From: Paracoccaceae bacterium
GTDB taxonomy: Bacteria; Pseudomonadota; Alphaproteobacteria; Rhodobacterales; Rhodobacteraceae
Direction of reading: 5' to 3'
Assembly (NCBI GenBank): GCA_013214715.1
Contig: JABSSB010000001.1
Location: 5,224-27,387 of the forward strand
Length of the DNA: 22,164 bases
Below, piece after piece: positions 1 to 7,464 of this stretch. Below the pieces are notes generated by a model. That model did no database searches. It was not told where the DNA came from and saw only the letters and a list, made by a program, of their open reading frames with translations. A program made the translations under genes and the position numbers. Within the stretch, counting starts at the first letter, position 1. Each line of letters starts with the position of its first letter.

Positions 1-56
1 AAGCCGGGCCAGATCGAGCCCTGAAGCCGGTTTCCCGAACGGCGGGAGAGCGCCAT
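1..56 (-). CDS. MotB/OmpA-like peptidoglycan-binding protein, N-terminus only (partial)
   Basis: Only the first 18 codons lie in the window. The reading starts at an ATG at 56-54 and begins MALSRRSGNRLQGSIWPG, then runs off the edge. A strong GGAGG ribosome site sits in the last codons of the upstream gene, and the gap to that gene's stop is only 3 bp. Proteins opening this way next to a MotA/TolQ-like gene in Rhodobacteraceae are usually annotated as MotB/OmpA-type peptidoglycan-binding proteins, with one membrane segment following the basic N-terminus. That identity is from family knowledge and gene position, since the diagnostic domain is outside the window. Confidence 0.6.
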   Translation of the reverse strand, partial: MALSRRSGNRLQGSIWPG

Positions 57-59
57 CGC

Positions 60-1259
60 TTAGCCTCCGTCGCCCGACGGCGGCACAGGCCGCGCAGTGA
101 CGCGGGCCGCACCGGGACGCGGGCGGGACAACGACCGCACCAGCACATCCAATTCCTTGCGCAGTTCGGCCATGCTTTCCTGCCGGCCTGCGCTGATCTC
201 TTCCAGCACACGCAGCAATTGCACATCAATCGAGCGCAGGCGCATCCGGCTTTCGGCATCGATCGGTTCGGCCACTTCGCGGCTGCGCAGCAGGTCGATC
301 AACTCCGCCTGCCCAGCCGCCATCTGCGACAGCGCGACCGATGCCTGATCCCGCTCCTCCATCCGCTCGGCCATTACGGCCATCGTATCGAGCAGCGCGC
401 CCATCTTTTCGTCAGTCATGGCGCGCGATGCCTCGGACGCGGCGATGATGCCGCGCAGGGTATCGAGCTGTTCGGCCATCTGATCCAGCGCGGCGCCCAT
501 GATCCCGGTGCCTTCGCCACCCTCTTCGCCCCCAGCAAAGCCAACGCGGGTGATCGAGGACAGCCATTCTTCCAGCTCGCGATAAAACCGGTTCTGCCCA
601 TGCCCGGCCAGCAGTTCCAAAAGCCCAACAATCAGCGACCCGGCCAGCCCCAGCAGCGAGGAGGCAAATGCAACGCCCATCCCGCCAAGTTGCGCCTCAA
701 GCCCCGTCATCAGGCGGTTGAAGACATCGACACCTTGTTCGCCATCCTGCGGCGCGAGTGAGCGGATTGTATCCACCACCGCCGGAACGGTCGTCGCCAA
801 CCCGTAGAATGTGCCCAGAAGGCCCAGGAAAATCAGCAGGTTGACGATATATCGCGTGATCTCGCGCTGTTCATCGATGCGCGTCGCCACAGAATCCAGA
901 ATGGACCGGGTCGAGGTTGAGGAGAGCTGCGATTTAGCACCCCGCGACCGCAACAAAGAAGCCAGCGGCGCCAGCAGCGTCGTGGGCTGGTAAGTATCGC
1001 TTTCGCCAGTGGTAAACCGTTGTATCCAACGCACGGAAAAGAAGCTTTGCGCCACCTGATAAAAGGTCGCCAGAACGCCCAGCACGAAGACAAACATGAT
1101 GAAGCCATTCAAATAAGGATTGGCTTCAAAAACCGGCATCACCGACGGCAGCGCGACAAACGCTCCAAAGCCCGACAGGCCTAGCACCGTCAGCATCATG
1201 ATGATCTGACGCACCGGGAGAGAGAAATTCCCTGTGAATTCGAAGTCTAGTCTGGCCAT
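60..1259 (-). CDS. MotA/TolQ/ExbB-like proton channel family protein
   Basis: This 399-residue protein has about four membrane segments (roughly residues 15-38, 50-73, 137-160 and 192-218). The last two, with the glycine-rich LLGTFYGLATTVPA and GVAFASSLLGLAGS stretches, match the conserved core of the MotA/TolQ/ExbB family, whose members use the proton gradient to drive an envelope partner. Residues about 255-375 are polar and heptad-like, suggesting a cytoplasmic coiled coil, followed by a Pro/Arg-rich tail. It is longer than a standard ExbB (about 230-250 aa). The next gene starts 3 bp after its stop and looks like the peptidoglycan-binding partner, so the two probably form a stator-like complex. 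The ATG at 1259 lacks a clear Shine-Dalgarno sequence. What the complex energises is unknown. Confidence 0.8.
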   Translation of the reverse strand: MARLDFEFTGNFSLPVRQIIMMLTVLGLSGFGAFVALPSVMPVFEANPYLNGFIMFVFVLGVLATFYQVAQSFFSVRWIQRFTTGESDTYQPTTLLAPLASLLRSRGAKSQLSSTSTRSILDSVATRIDEQREITRYIVNLLIFLGLLGTFYGLATTVPAVVDTIRSLAPQDGEQGVDVFNRLMTGLEAQLGGMGVAFASSLLGLAGSLIVGLLELLAGHGQNRFYRELEEWLSSITRVGFAGGEEGGEGTGIMGAALDQMAEQLDTLRGIIAASEASRAMTDEKMGALLDTMAVMAERMEERDQASVALSQMAAGQAELIDLLRSREVAEPIDAESRMRLRSIDVQLLRVLEEISAGRQESMAELRKELDVLVRSLSRPRPGAARVTARPVPPSGDGG

Positions 1260-1331
1260 GTGTCGGGTCCGCTCGGAGGCTTTATTATTTACGCCAAAGC
1301 CTACCGAAACTTTTACAACCGCGCCAAAGCT

Positions 1332-1859
1332 TTATGCAATCAATCCCGAAACGCGATCCCGAAGCCACACCAGATCATCATCGCGCAGCCCAATTTCTTC
1401 AAGATGCGCAACAGTGCGCAGCAGATATTCGGCATTGGGGCCGCGCCCGCCGACGGCGCGGGCGATGATGTCGGCCTGCTCCTCAAGGGGCAGCCCACCG
1501 CAATATTGGCCATGATCTGGGTCGATCACATAGGTCAGCGCCATGACAGCGCCCTGATCGGTCTCCACCGCCAATTCCCGTTCCAAATAGGCTGACGACA
1601 CCAATTCCCGCTCGCGCAGTTCGGCCAGTGTCTGATCTTCATGGCCGGGTTGGACGCGCAGGACCAGCCCCGCACAGCTGGCCGCCGGATCGGCATCCAG
1701 AGCCAGGACCAGCCCCGGCGCCTCGACCGTGCCGCGATGGTGGATCGAGCGCATGCAAAAGCTGCGATGCCAGCCCGCGAGCCGCGCCAGCCGGGTTTCG
1801 GCCACCGGAAATTCGGGGTTCCATAATAGCGACCCATATCCAAACACCCACATCGCCAT
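1332..1859 (-). CDS. chaC: ChaC-family gamma-glutamylcyclotransferase
   Basis: A 175-residue cytosolic enzyme. The N-terminus MAMWVFGYGSLLWNPEF contains the YGSL substrate-binding signature of the gamma-glutamylcyclotransferase fold. The RERE motif at residues 82-85 supplies the expected catalytic glutamate. ChaC proteins cleave glutathione to 5-oxoproline and Cys-Gly, which links this gene to gshA elsewhere in the window. The frame stays open upstream, but the ATG at 1859 is chosen because AAGGAGG lies 9 nt before it and because homologues begin just before the YGSL motif. It is divergent from the DUF2125 gene across about 68 bp. Assignment to glutathione rather than another gamma-glutamyl substrate is by family. 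Confidence 0.88.
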   Translation of the reverse strand: MAMWVFGYGSLLWNPEFPVAETRLARLAGWHRSFCMRSIHHRGTVEAPGLVLALDADPAASCAGLVLRVQPGHEDQTLAELRERELVSSAYLERELAVETDQGAVMALTYVIDPDHGQYCGGLPLEEQADIIARAVGGRGPNAEYLLRTVAHLEEIGLRDDDLVWLRDRVSGLIA

Positions 1860-1927
1860 CGGCTCTGGCCTCCTTGTTGCGCGGTCCTTAAACAGGAAAG
1901 TATTGGGAAGGAAAAGGGAGGGCGTCC

Positions 1928-2932
1928 ATGCGCCGGTTGATCCGTTGGAGCGTAGCACTTGCGCTGATCTGGTCGCTGCTCTGGGGCGGCATGGCCTTGG
2001 TATTGCGGCAGGCCTATTTGGGCTGGTTCGATGATCGCACCGCGCAGGGCTGGAGCGTGGATTATGCCGAGTTCACGCTGACCGGCTATCCTCTGCATCA
2101 CCGCGTACGCCTGACCTCGCCCAGTTTTGCCGATCCGGTCAATGGCACTGCATGGAGCGGGGAGTGGCTGCAATTTGAAAGCCCGGCGATCTGGCCGGGG
2201 CGGCAGAGCATGACCGTCTCGCCAGAGCCGCAGCGGATCTCGTATTTTGATCAGACGGCCATCCTGACGGCGCAGGATATGCAGGCTGATTTTCATCTCG
2301 CCCCGGGGCTGGATTTACAACTGAAGACGCTTTCAATGACCTCCGGCCCATGGCAGCTGGAAAACCCTGACGGCAGCGTGACCGAGGCGCAGGGGCTGAC
2401 GCTGTCGATGAGCCAGCAGTCTGACGCCCCGCAAAGCTATGACATCCGTTTTGACGCGCCCGGCTTTGTGCCGCCGTCCGGCCTGCGCAGCCTCAGCGCG
2501 CGGGCCGACGCGCTGCCGGATACGTTTGAAAGCCTGACGCTGAACGCCACGGTGACGTTTGATCGGCCATGGGACCTCCGCGCTGTGGATACCGCCCGGC
2601 CACAACCCCGCGCGATCCAGCTGGATCTGGCCGAAGCGCAATGGGGCAAGTTGCTGTTGCGCATGGCCGCAGACCTGACCGTGACAGCGGAGGGCGTGCC
2701 CAATGGTCAGGTCTCGATCCAAGCAGAAAACTGGAGGGAGGCCGTGGCGATGGGGCGTGACACCGATTTATTACCACCAGAGGTGTTCGATGCGGTTGAA
2801 CAGGGATTGTCGCTGCTGGCGCAGATGACGGGCGGGCCGGACTCATTGGATGTGCGGATCAACCTGCGCGACGGGTTCATGGCCGTGGGGCTGATCCCGA
2901 TTGGGCCCGCGCCGCGTTTGATTCTACGCTAG
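1928..2932 (+). CDS. DUF2125 domain-containing envelope protein
   Basis: A 334-residue protein with one N-terminal membrane segment or uncleaved signal (about residues 7-29) after a basic start MRRLIRW. The rest is predicted to be periplasmic. The segment after the anchor (YLGWFDDRTAQGWSVDYAEF, then LTGYPLHHRVRL) fits the alphaproteobacterial DUF2125 family, which has no assigned function. The ATG at 1928 follows GGGAGG with good spacing. It ends 4 bp before the convergent extensin-like gene, so the two transcripts are likely to overlap. No catalytic motif is visible. A lipid-handling or outer-membrane-assembly role has not been shown. Confidence 0.8.
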   Translation: MRRLIRWSVALALIWSLLWGGMALVLRQAYLGWFDDRTAQGWSVDYAEFTLTGYPLHHRVRLTSPSFADPVNGTAWSGEWLQFESPAIWPGRQSMTVSPEPQRISYFDQTAILTAQDMQADFHLAPGLDLQLKTLSMTSGPWQLENPDGSVTEAQGLTLSMSQQSDAPQSYDIRFDAPGFVPPSGLRSLSARADALPDTFESLTLNATVTFDRPWDLRAVDTARPQPRAIQLDLAEAQWGKLLLRMAADLTVTAEGVPNGQVSIQAENWREAVAMGRDTDLLPPEVFDAVEQGLSLLAQMTGGPDSLDVRINLRDGFMAVGLIPIGPAPRLILR

Positions 2933-2936
2933 GCGC

Positions 2937-3833
2937 CTACCGGCAGAACGGGCCGCTGCGATAACTCGCCACGTCGAAATGGAAATGCCCGCGATGGAAC
3001 CTGTTAGAACTTGGACCCAGTACCGTGCCGAAGGGTCCGCAGGCGCCTTCCCACATGGACACCAGCATCCGACGTGTATCCCCGCCAGACCAGCCTTCTA
3101 GCAGCGTGATCGTGCGGCCGTTGCGCATCCGGAAGGCCGAAATGTCGATCGCGTTGCCAAAGGAATGCTCCGACAGGCGCGCGCCGGGTTGGGAATTGCG
3201 GGTCTTGCAAACGTAAGACGCCGCCACACGGATTTCGTTCAACTGCCCCATGCGGCGCGATGCCGGGATGGCGCTGTCTTTGACCCAACTGTTCAAGGCC
3301 CGTGCGGCATTGCAATTCAACACCGCCGGGGTCGACAGGTTTATGCCGGACACGGATTTGATGCGCACAGCCTCTTTGATGCCACAGCCGCGCCGAGAGG
3401 ATGTGACCTCTCCAATGGCTTCGCCCTGAATATCAATATCTCCGCACACGCTGGTGCGGCGCAGGCGCGGGTTTTGAAACAGGCGCAGCAGCCCGCCACG
3501 CTCTGTCCGCTCTGCCGCGGGCGGCGCGCCCACCGCCACGGTCGAGGCCGCCGCAGCGGCGGGGGCGGCTGTGTTTTGACGCGCGAGCTGGTTGGGCCGC
3601 AGGCGGGGCGTGACAAAGACAACGGGCGGCGTGCTGCGACGGGGCGCGGAAGCTGCGGGCGCGGGCGCGGGTTGCGCTGGCATTACATCCGCCGGACGTG
3701 TGCGCGGCACGGGGGACGGCGTCGCGGCCTCGGCCGCGTCGCCCGGGCGCAGCCGTGGCACCAGCGATTGCGACAGGGCGTCAAGCGGCAGCAGGCTCAT
3801 GCACATGGCAAGGACCAGATGCCGCCCACGCAT
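2937..3833 (-). CDS. Extensin-like C-terminal domain protein (exported)
   Basis: A 298-residue protein with a signal peptide (about residues 1-21). Next comes a low-complexity Ala/Pro linker (about 22-110) that repeats the PR(L/T)RP motif three times, and then a Cys-rich domain. The C-terminal half carries SEHSFGNAIDISAF (His223, Asp230) and RFHRGHFHFDVA (His283), the H..D..H pattern of the extensin-like C-terminal family, whose fold resembles metal-dependent M15/LAS peptidases. Five or more cysteines suggest disulfides in the periplasm. A cell-wall role is likely, but the activity is unproven. Its ATG overlaps the upstream dehydrogenase stop by one base (TGATG), so it is translationally coupled to that gene. 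Confidence 0.85.
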   Translation of the reverse strand: MRGRHLVLAMCMSLLPLDALSQSLVPRLRPGDAAEAATPSPVPRTRPADVMPAQPAPAPAASAPRRSTPPVVFVTPRLRPNQLARQNTAAPAAAAASTVAVGAPPAAERTERGGLLRLFQNPRLRRTSVCGDIDIQGEAIGEVTSSRRGCGIKEAVRIKSVSGINLSTPAVLNCNAARALNSWVKDSAIPASRRMGQLNEIRVAASYVCKTRNSQPGARLSEHSFGNAIDISAFRMRNGRTITLLEGWSGGDTRRMLVSMWEGACGPFGTVLGPSSNRFHRGHFHFDVASYRSGPFCR

Positions 3834-4765
3834 CAGCCCGTAGCCTTCTGCGTCTGACCGCGCCCAAAATTCGGCGCGGCGGTATCCTGCCCGGCATCAA
3901 TGATCCCGCGCCGGATTGCGCGGGTCCGGGTGAAATAGTCATGCAAGTGATCGCCATCTCCGGTGCGTATGGCGCGTTGCAGGGCAAAGAGTTCCTCGGT
4001 GAATCGGCCTAGGATTTCCAGCGTCGCTTCCTTGTTGGTCAGGAACACATCGCGCCACATCGTCGGGTCGGAGGCCGCAATGCGGGTAAAATCCCGGAAC
4101 CCGGCGGCGGAGTATTTGATCACCTCACTATCCGTCACACGGCGCAGATCATCGGCCACGCCCACCATCGTATAGGCGATCAGATGCGGTGCATGAGAGG
4201 TCACGGCCAGCACCAGATCATGGTGATCTGCGTCCATCTCCTCGACATTTGCGCCCATGCCTTCCCAGAGCGCGCGCAGCCGGTCCACCGCATCGCGGGG
4301 CACGCCCTCCATCGGGATCAGCAGGGTATAGCGATTGTCATATAGCTCGGCAAAACCGCTTTCGGGGCCGGAATGCTCGGTCCCGGCCAGCGGGTGACCG
4401 GGCACGAAATGCACAGCTTCGGGCAGATGCGGCATGACCTGCGCGATCACGTCGCGCTTGACCGATCCCACATCCGTCACCGTAGCGCCCGGTTTCAGAA
4501 CCGGGGCAATCTGCTCCATCACCGCGCCCATTACGCCCACCGGTACGCAGAGCACGACAAGATCGGCGCCCTCCACTGCTTCGGTCACGCTATCGCAGAC
4601 CCGATCACACAGACCGATGCGCCGTGCAGTGTCGCGGGTGTCCGCGCTGCGGGCATAGCCGGTGACCTCGCCAGCCAGGCCGCCACGCTTTATCGCCCAG
4701 AACATGGATGAGGCGATCAACCCCAGCCCGATCAGGGCGACACGGTCATAGATCACACCGCTCAT
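3833..4765 (-). CDS. tyrA: Prephenate/arogenate dehydrogenase family protein
   Basis: A 310-residue NAD(P)-dependent enzyme for tyrosine synthesis. The N-terminal Rossmann motif is VALIGLGLIASS (residues 9-20). Further signatures are GHPLAGTEHSGPESGF (123-138) and SHAPHLIAY (190-198), the latter holding the conserved histidine region of the family. There is no chorismate mutase or ACT domain, so it is the short single-domain form. The start overlaps the hisC stop by 4 nt (ATGA), and its stop overlaps the extensin-like start by 1 nt, so three genes are tightly coupled. Pairing with HisC makes sense because HisC-like aminotransferases often also transaminate aromatic keto acids or prephenate. 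Preference for prephenate or arogenate cannot be read from sequence. Confidence 0.9.
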   Translation of the reverse strand: MSGVIYDRVALIGLGLIASSMFWAIKRGGLAGEVTGYARSADTRDTARRIGLCDRVCDSVTEAVEGADLVVLCVPVGVMGAVMEQIAPVLKPGATVTDVGSVKRDVIAQVMPHLPEAVHFVPGHPLAGTEHSGPESGFAELYDNRYTLLIPMEGVPRDAVDRLRALWEGMGANVEEMDADHHDLVLAVTSHAPHLIAYTMVGVADDLRRVTDSEVIKYSAAGFRDFTRIAASDPTMWRDVFLTNKEATLEILGRFTEELFALQRAIRTGDGDHLHDYFTRTRAIRRGIIDAGQDTAAPNFGRGQTQKATG

Positions 4766-5844
4766 GCCGCACCTTTGAAATCGCGGATCGCCTGTGCGAC
4801 GCGCTGGCAGCTGTCTTCGTCGCCCACGGTGATACGCAGCGCCTGCGGCAGGTTATATCCGGCCACCTTGCGCGTGATCAGGCCGCGCGCCTGAAGGAAG
4901 GCATCCGCCGCCTCGGCCTCATCCCGGTCCGCAAAGCGGGCCAGAATGAAATTCGCACAAGAGGTGTCGGAGGGCACGCCAACCTCGGCCAGCGCTTCGG
5001 CGAGCCAGCCGCGCAGCCGCGCGTTTTCGGCCAAACACCAATCAGCATAGTCGGCATCGGCAATCGCGGCCTCTGCCGCCGCCAGCGCGGTACCCGACAG
5101 GTTGAACGGACCGCGCAACCGGTTCAGCACGTCAATGATCGCCTGCGGTGCATAGCCCCAGCCAACCCGCAACCCGCCCAGCCCATAAAGCTTGGAAAAG
5201 GTGCGCGTCATCACGACATTGTCGCGCTGGTCAATCAACGCCGCGCCACCGTCATAGCCTGCCACATATTCGGCATAGGCCCCGTCCAGCACCAGAATGA
5301 CATGGCCCGGCAACCCATCGGCCAGACGGGCCACTTCACCCTCGCCGATCATGGTGCCGGTCGGGTTGTTCGGGTTGGCGATGAAGACCAGCCTGGTCCG
5401 ATTCGTCACCGCAGCCAGAATGGCATCGACATCGGTGACCCGCTCCCGCTCCGGCACTTCGACGGGCGTGCCGCCTGCGCCAAGGGTCGAGATGCGATAC
5501 ATCGCAAAACCATGCTCGGTATGGATCACCTCATCTCCCGGCCCGACATAGGCTTGGCACAGGAAGGCGATGATCTCGTCACTGCCCACGCCGCAGATGA
5601 TCCGATCCGGGTCCAGCCCGTGGCGCGCGCCGATGGCGCCGCGCAGCGCGGCGTGGTCGGTCGACGGATAGCGGTGCAGCCCTGTCGCACTGTCGCGCAC
5701 AGCTTCGATCGCCTTGGGGCTGGGGCCAAAGGGGTTTTCGTTCGAGCTCAGCTTGACCACATTCGCCACGCCCGCCACATGGCTTTTCCCGCCCTGATAC
5801 AAGGCGATATCCATGACCCCGGGCTGCGGTTGCGGTGTGCTCAT
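4762..5844 (-). CDS. hisC: Histidinol-phosphate aminotransferase
   Basis: A 360-residue fold-type I PLP enzyme. Signatures seen are KLSSNENPFGPSPKA near residue 31, ANPNNPTGT (156-164), LDGAYAEY (186-193) and the PLP-lysine motif TFSKLYGLGGLRVGW with Lys218. It converts imidazole-acetol phosphate to histidinol phosphate in histidine synthesis. In bacteria with a linked tyrosine-pathway dehydrogenase it may also serve aromatic amino acid transamination. The ATG at 5844 is preceded by CAGGAG at about 9 nt. It is the first gene of the run hisC > dehydrogenase > extensin-like. About 65 bp separates it from the upstream aminotransferase stop, so readthrough from that gene is possible. Confidence 0.92.
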   Translation of the reverse strand: MSTPQPQPGVMDIALYQGGKSHVAGVANVVKLSSNENPFGPSPKAIEAVRDSATGLHRYPSTDHAALRGAIGARHGLDPDRIICGVGSDEIIAFLCQAYVGPGDEVIHTEHGFAMYRISTLGAGGTPVEVPERERVTDVDAILAAVTNRTRLVFIANPNNPTGTMIGEGEVARLADGLPGHVILVLDGAYAEYVAGYDGGAALIDQRDNVVMTRTFSKLYGLGGLRVGWGYAPQAIIDVLNRLRGPFNLSGTALAAAEAAIADADYADWCLAENARLRGWLAEALAEVGVPSDTSCANFILARFADRDEAEAADAFLQARGLITRKVAGYNLPQALRITVGDEDSCQRVAQAIRDFKGAA

Positions 5845-5909
5845 CTTGCGCTCTCCTGTCGTCCAGCCCCTTCTAGCGAGGCGGCCCAGCGATGGGAAGC
5901 GCCAAAGCC

Positions 5910-7325
5910 TCAGGCCGCCGGGCGAAACCGCGCAGTCGAAGGGTCCACGTCATAGCGTTCGATCACTTCTGGCAAGCGGCCAAGCAGGTCCAGCACCGAC
6001 GCCAGAATGAACCGCACCGTGGCCTCATCCATGAGGTAGGAGAAATTCAGCCGCACCCAGCCGGGTTTTTCCAGCTCTTCGCCTGCTGCGAGACGCGCGC
6101 GCAGGGCCTCGGACGCGGCGCGGTCGATATCGAGCAGTCGATGCGCATAGGGCCCCGCGCAGGCGCAGCCGCCGCGCGACTGGATGCCATAAAGATCCGA
6201 CATCATCCGCGTAAACAGCTGCTGATGCACCGGGCGACCTTCGGCATCGCGCACCAGAATGGAAAAGATCGGCAAACGATGCGGATGCTCGGCCCCAAGG
6301 AGCGTCAGTTGCGGGTGATCGCCCCAGGCCTCAAGCGCCAAAGCGTTCCAGCGTGCCTCAGACCGCGTAATGGCGTCCTGCCCGACGGCCTCTTTGACCA
6401 GAAAGGCCAGGGCCGCGCGGATGTCACCAATGACATTGGGTGTCCCGGCCTCTTCGCGTGCCGCGAGATCGTCAGAGTAATCCTCACCCCAAGGCGACAC
6501 GAAAGACACCGTTCCACCGCCCGGCCAGCTGGGCCGATCGATCACCACGGCTTTCTCGTTCACGATCAAGACGCCCGAGGCACCTGGCCCGCCGGGGAAT
6601 TTATGCGGAGAGACCACAACCGCGTCCTTTTCGGCATCCGTCCCGGCAGCCATGTCGATCGGCAGATAGGGACCACCGCCCGCATAATCCCAGACCACGC
6701 GCGCATTATGCGCTCGCAAAAGCCGCGATACCGGGTCCGGATCGGTGATGATGCCCGTCACGTTGGACGCGGCCGAAAAACTGCCGACGATGACCCGTGC
6801 GTCGGCATGTTCGATCAACGCCGCACGCAAGATGTCCAGATCCGGTCCGCCTGCATAGGCTTCAGGAATTTCGATCACCTCCGCCCCGCTTTCACGCCAG
6901 GGCAGCAGGTTGGAATGATGCTCATACGGGCCCACAAAGACCACGGCCCCCGGCCCCACATCAAAAAGCCGCACCAGCCGGTTCAGCCCCGCCGTCGCGC
7001 CAGAGCCAGCAAAAATCACGCTGTGATCCGGGCCGCAGCCGGTCAGCCGCGCAATCTCGGCCCGTGCTTCGCGGCGCAGGCGGGTCATCATGCCGCCGGT
7101 GTAAGAGGCTTCGGTATGGGAATTGGCGTAAAAGGGCAGAACCTCACGCGTGACGAAATCTTCGACCTGCTGCAAGGCACGCCCCGAGGCGACATAGTCG
7201 GCATAGACCAGCGCCACATCGCCCTCGAGGCCGGGGATCATCACGCCTTCACCGATCAGTCCATCACGCAGAGTGTCGGCCTTTACGGCTTGGGTCAGGG
7301 TATCGCGAAAGCGGGCAAGGGTCAT
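5910..7325 (-). CDS. Aminotransferase class V-fold PLP enzyme (cysteine desulfurase-like)
   Basis: A 471-residue PLP-dependent protein of the class V/NifS-SufS superfamily. Visible signatures are YADYVASGRAL, FAGSGATAGLNRLVRLF, GPYEHHSNLLPW (cofactor-stacking His region), WDYAGGGPY and SPHKFPGGPGASG, whose Lys should bind PLP. RGGCACAGPYAHRLL supplies cysteines where cysteine desulfurases have their catalytic loop. It is longer than SufS (about 410 aa), and a desulfurase role is not proven; it may be a lyase or aminotransferase relative. The ATG at 7325 follows GGGAG at 6 nt. A 139-bp AT-rich leader separates it from moeA, so it probably has its own promoter. No suf genes are near. Confidence 0.83.
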   Translation of the reverse strand: MTLARFRDTLTQAVKADTLRDGLIGEGVMIPGLEGDVALVYADYVASGRALQQVEDFVTREVLPFYANSHTEASYTGGMMTRLRREARAEIARLTGCGPDHSVIFAGSGATAGLNRLVRLFDVGPGAVVFVGPYEHHSNLLPWRESGAEVIEIPEAYAGGPDLDILRAALIEHADARVIVGSFSAASNVTGIITDPDPVSRLLRAHNARVVWDYAGGGPYLPIDMAAGTDAEKDAVVVSPHKFPGGPGASGVLIVNEKAVVIDRPSWPGGGTVSFVSPWGEDYSDDLAAREEAGTPNVIGDIRAALAFLVKEAVGQDAITRSEARWNALALEAWGDHPQLTLLGAEHPHRLPIFSILVRDAEGRPVHQQLFTRMMSDLYGIQSRGGCACAGPYAHRLLDIDRAASEALRARLAAGEELEKPGWVRLNFSYLMDEATVRFILASVLDLLGRLPEVIERYDVDPSTARFRPAA

Positions 7326-7356
7326 GATCGGCTCCCAGAATTCTGTGTGATCCCAA

Positions 7357-7422
7357 TATGACCCCCAACAACACCAATTACTTCACCATTCTTTGCAGTT
7401 TAATACAGCTTTTTGGGTCATA
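7357..7422. repeat. Inverted repeat in the AT-rich leader of the class V aminotransferase gene
   Basis: The 139-bp intergenic stretch between the aminotransferase start and the moeA stop is clearly more AT-rich than its surroundings. It holds a perfect 8-bp inverted repeat, TATGACCC at 7357-7364 and GGGTCATA at 7415-7422, with arm starts 58 bp apart. The arms lie about 32 and 90 bp upstream of the start at 7325. Two sites in opposite orientation upstream of a metabolic gene would suit a regulator that binds paired half-sites and loops the DNA. No regulator family can be named, and an 8-bp repeat can arise by chance. Confidence 0.35.
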
Positions 7423-7464
7423 AGATCCACATTTTTATCGTTATTCGATCATTTTCCTAAAAGG

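Noticed and set aside
4708..5955. A 415-codon open frame on the plus strand
   Set aside because: It is antisense to hisC and the start of the dehydrogenase, with no domain signal and no ribosome site.
5892..7361. A 489-codon open frame on the plus strand
   Set aside because: It is antisense to the class V aminotransferase, has no recognisable motifs and an Arg/His/Gln/Pro composition typical of shadows in GC-rich DNA.
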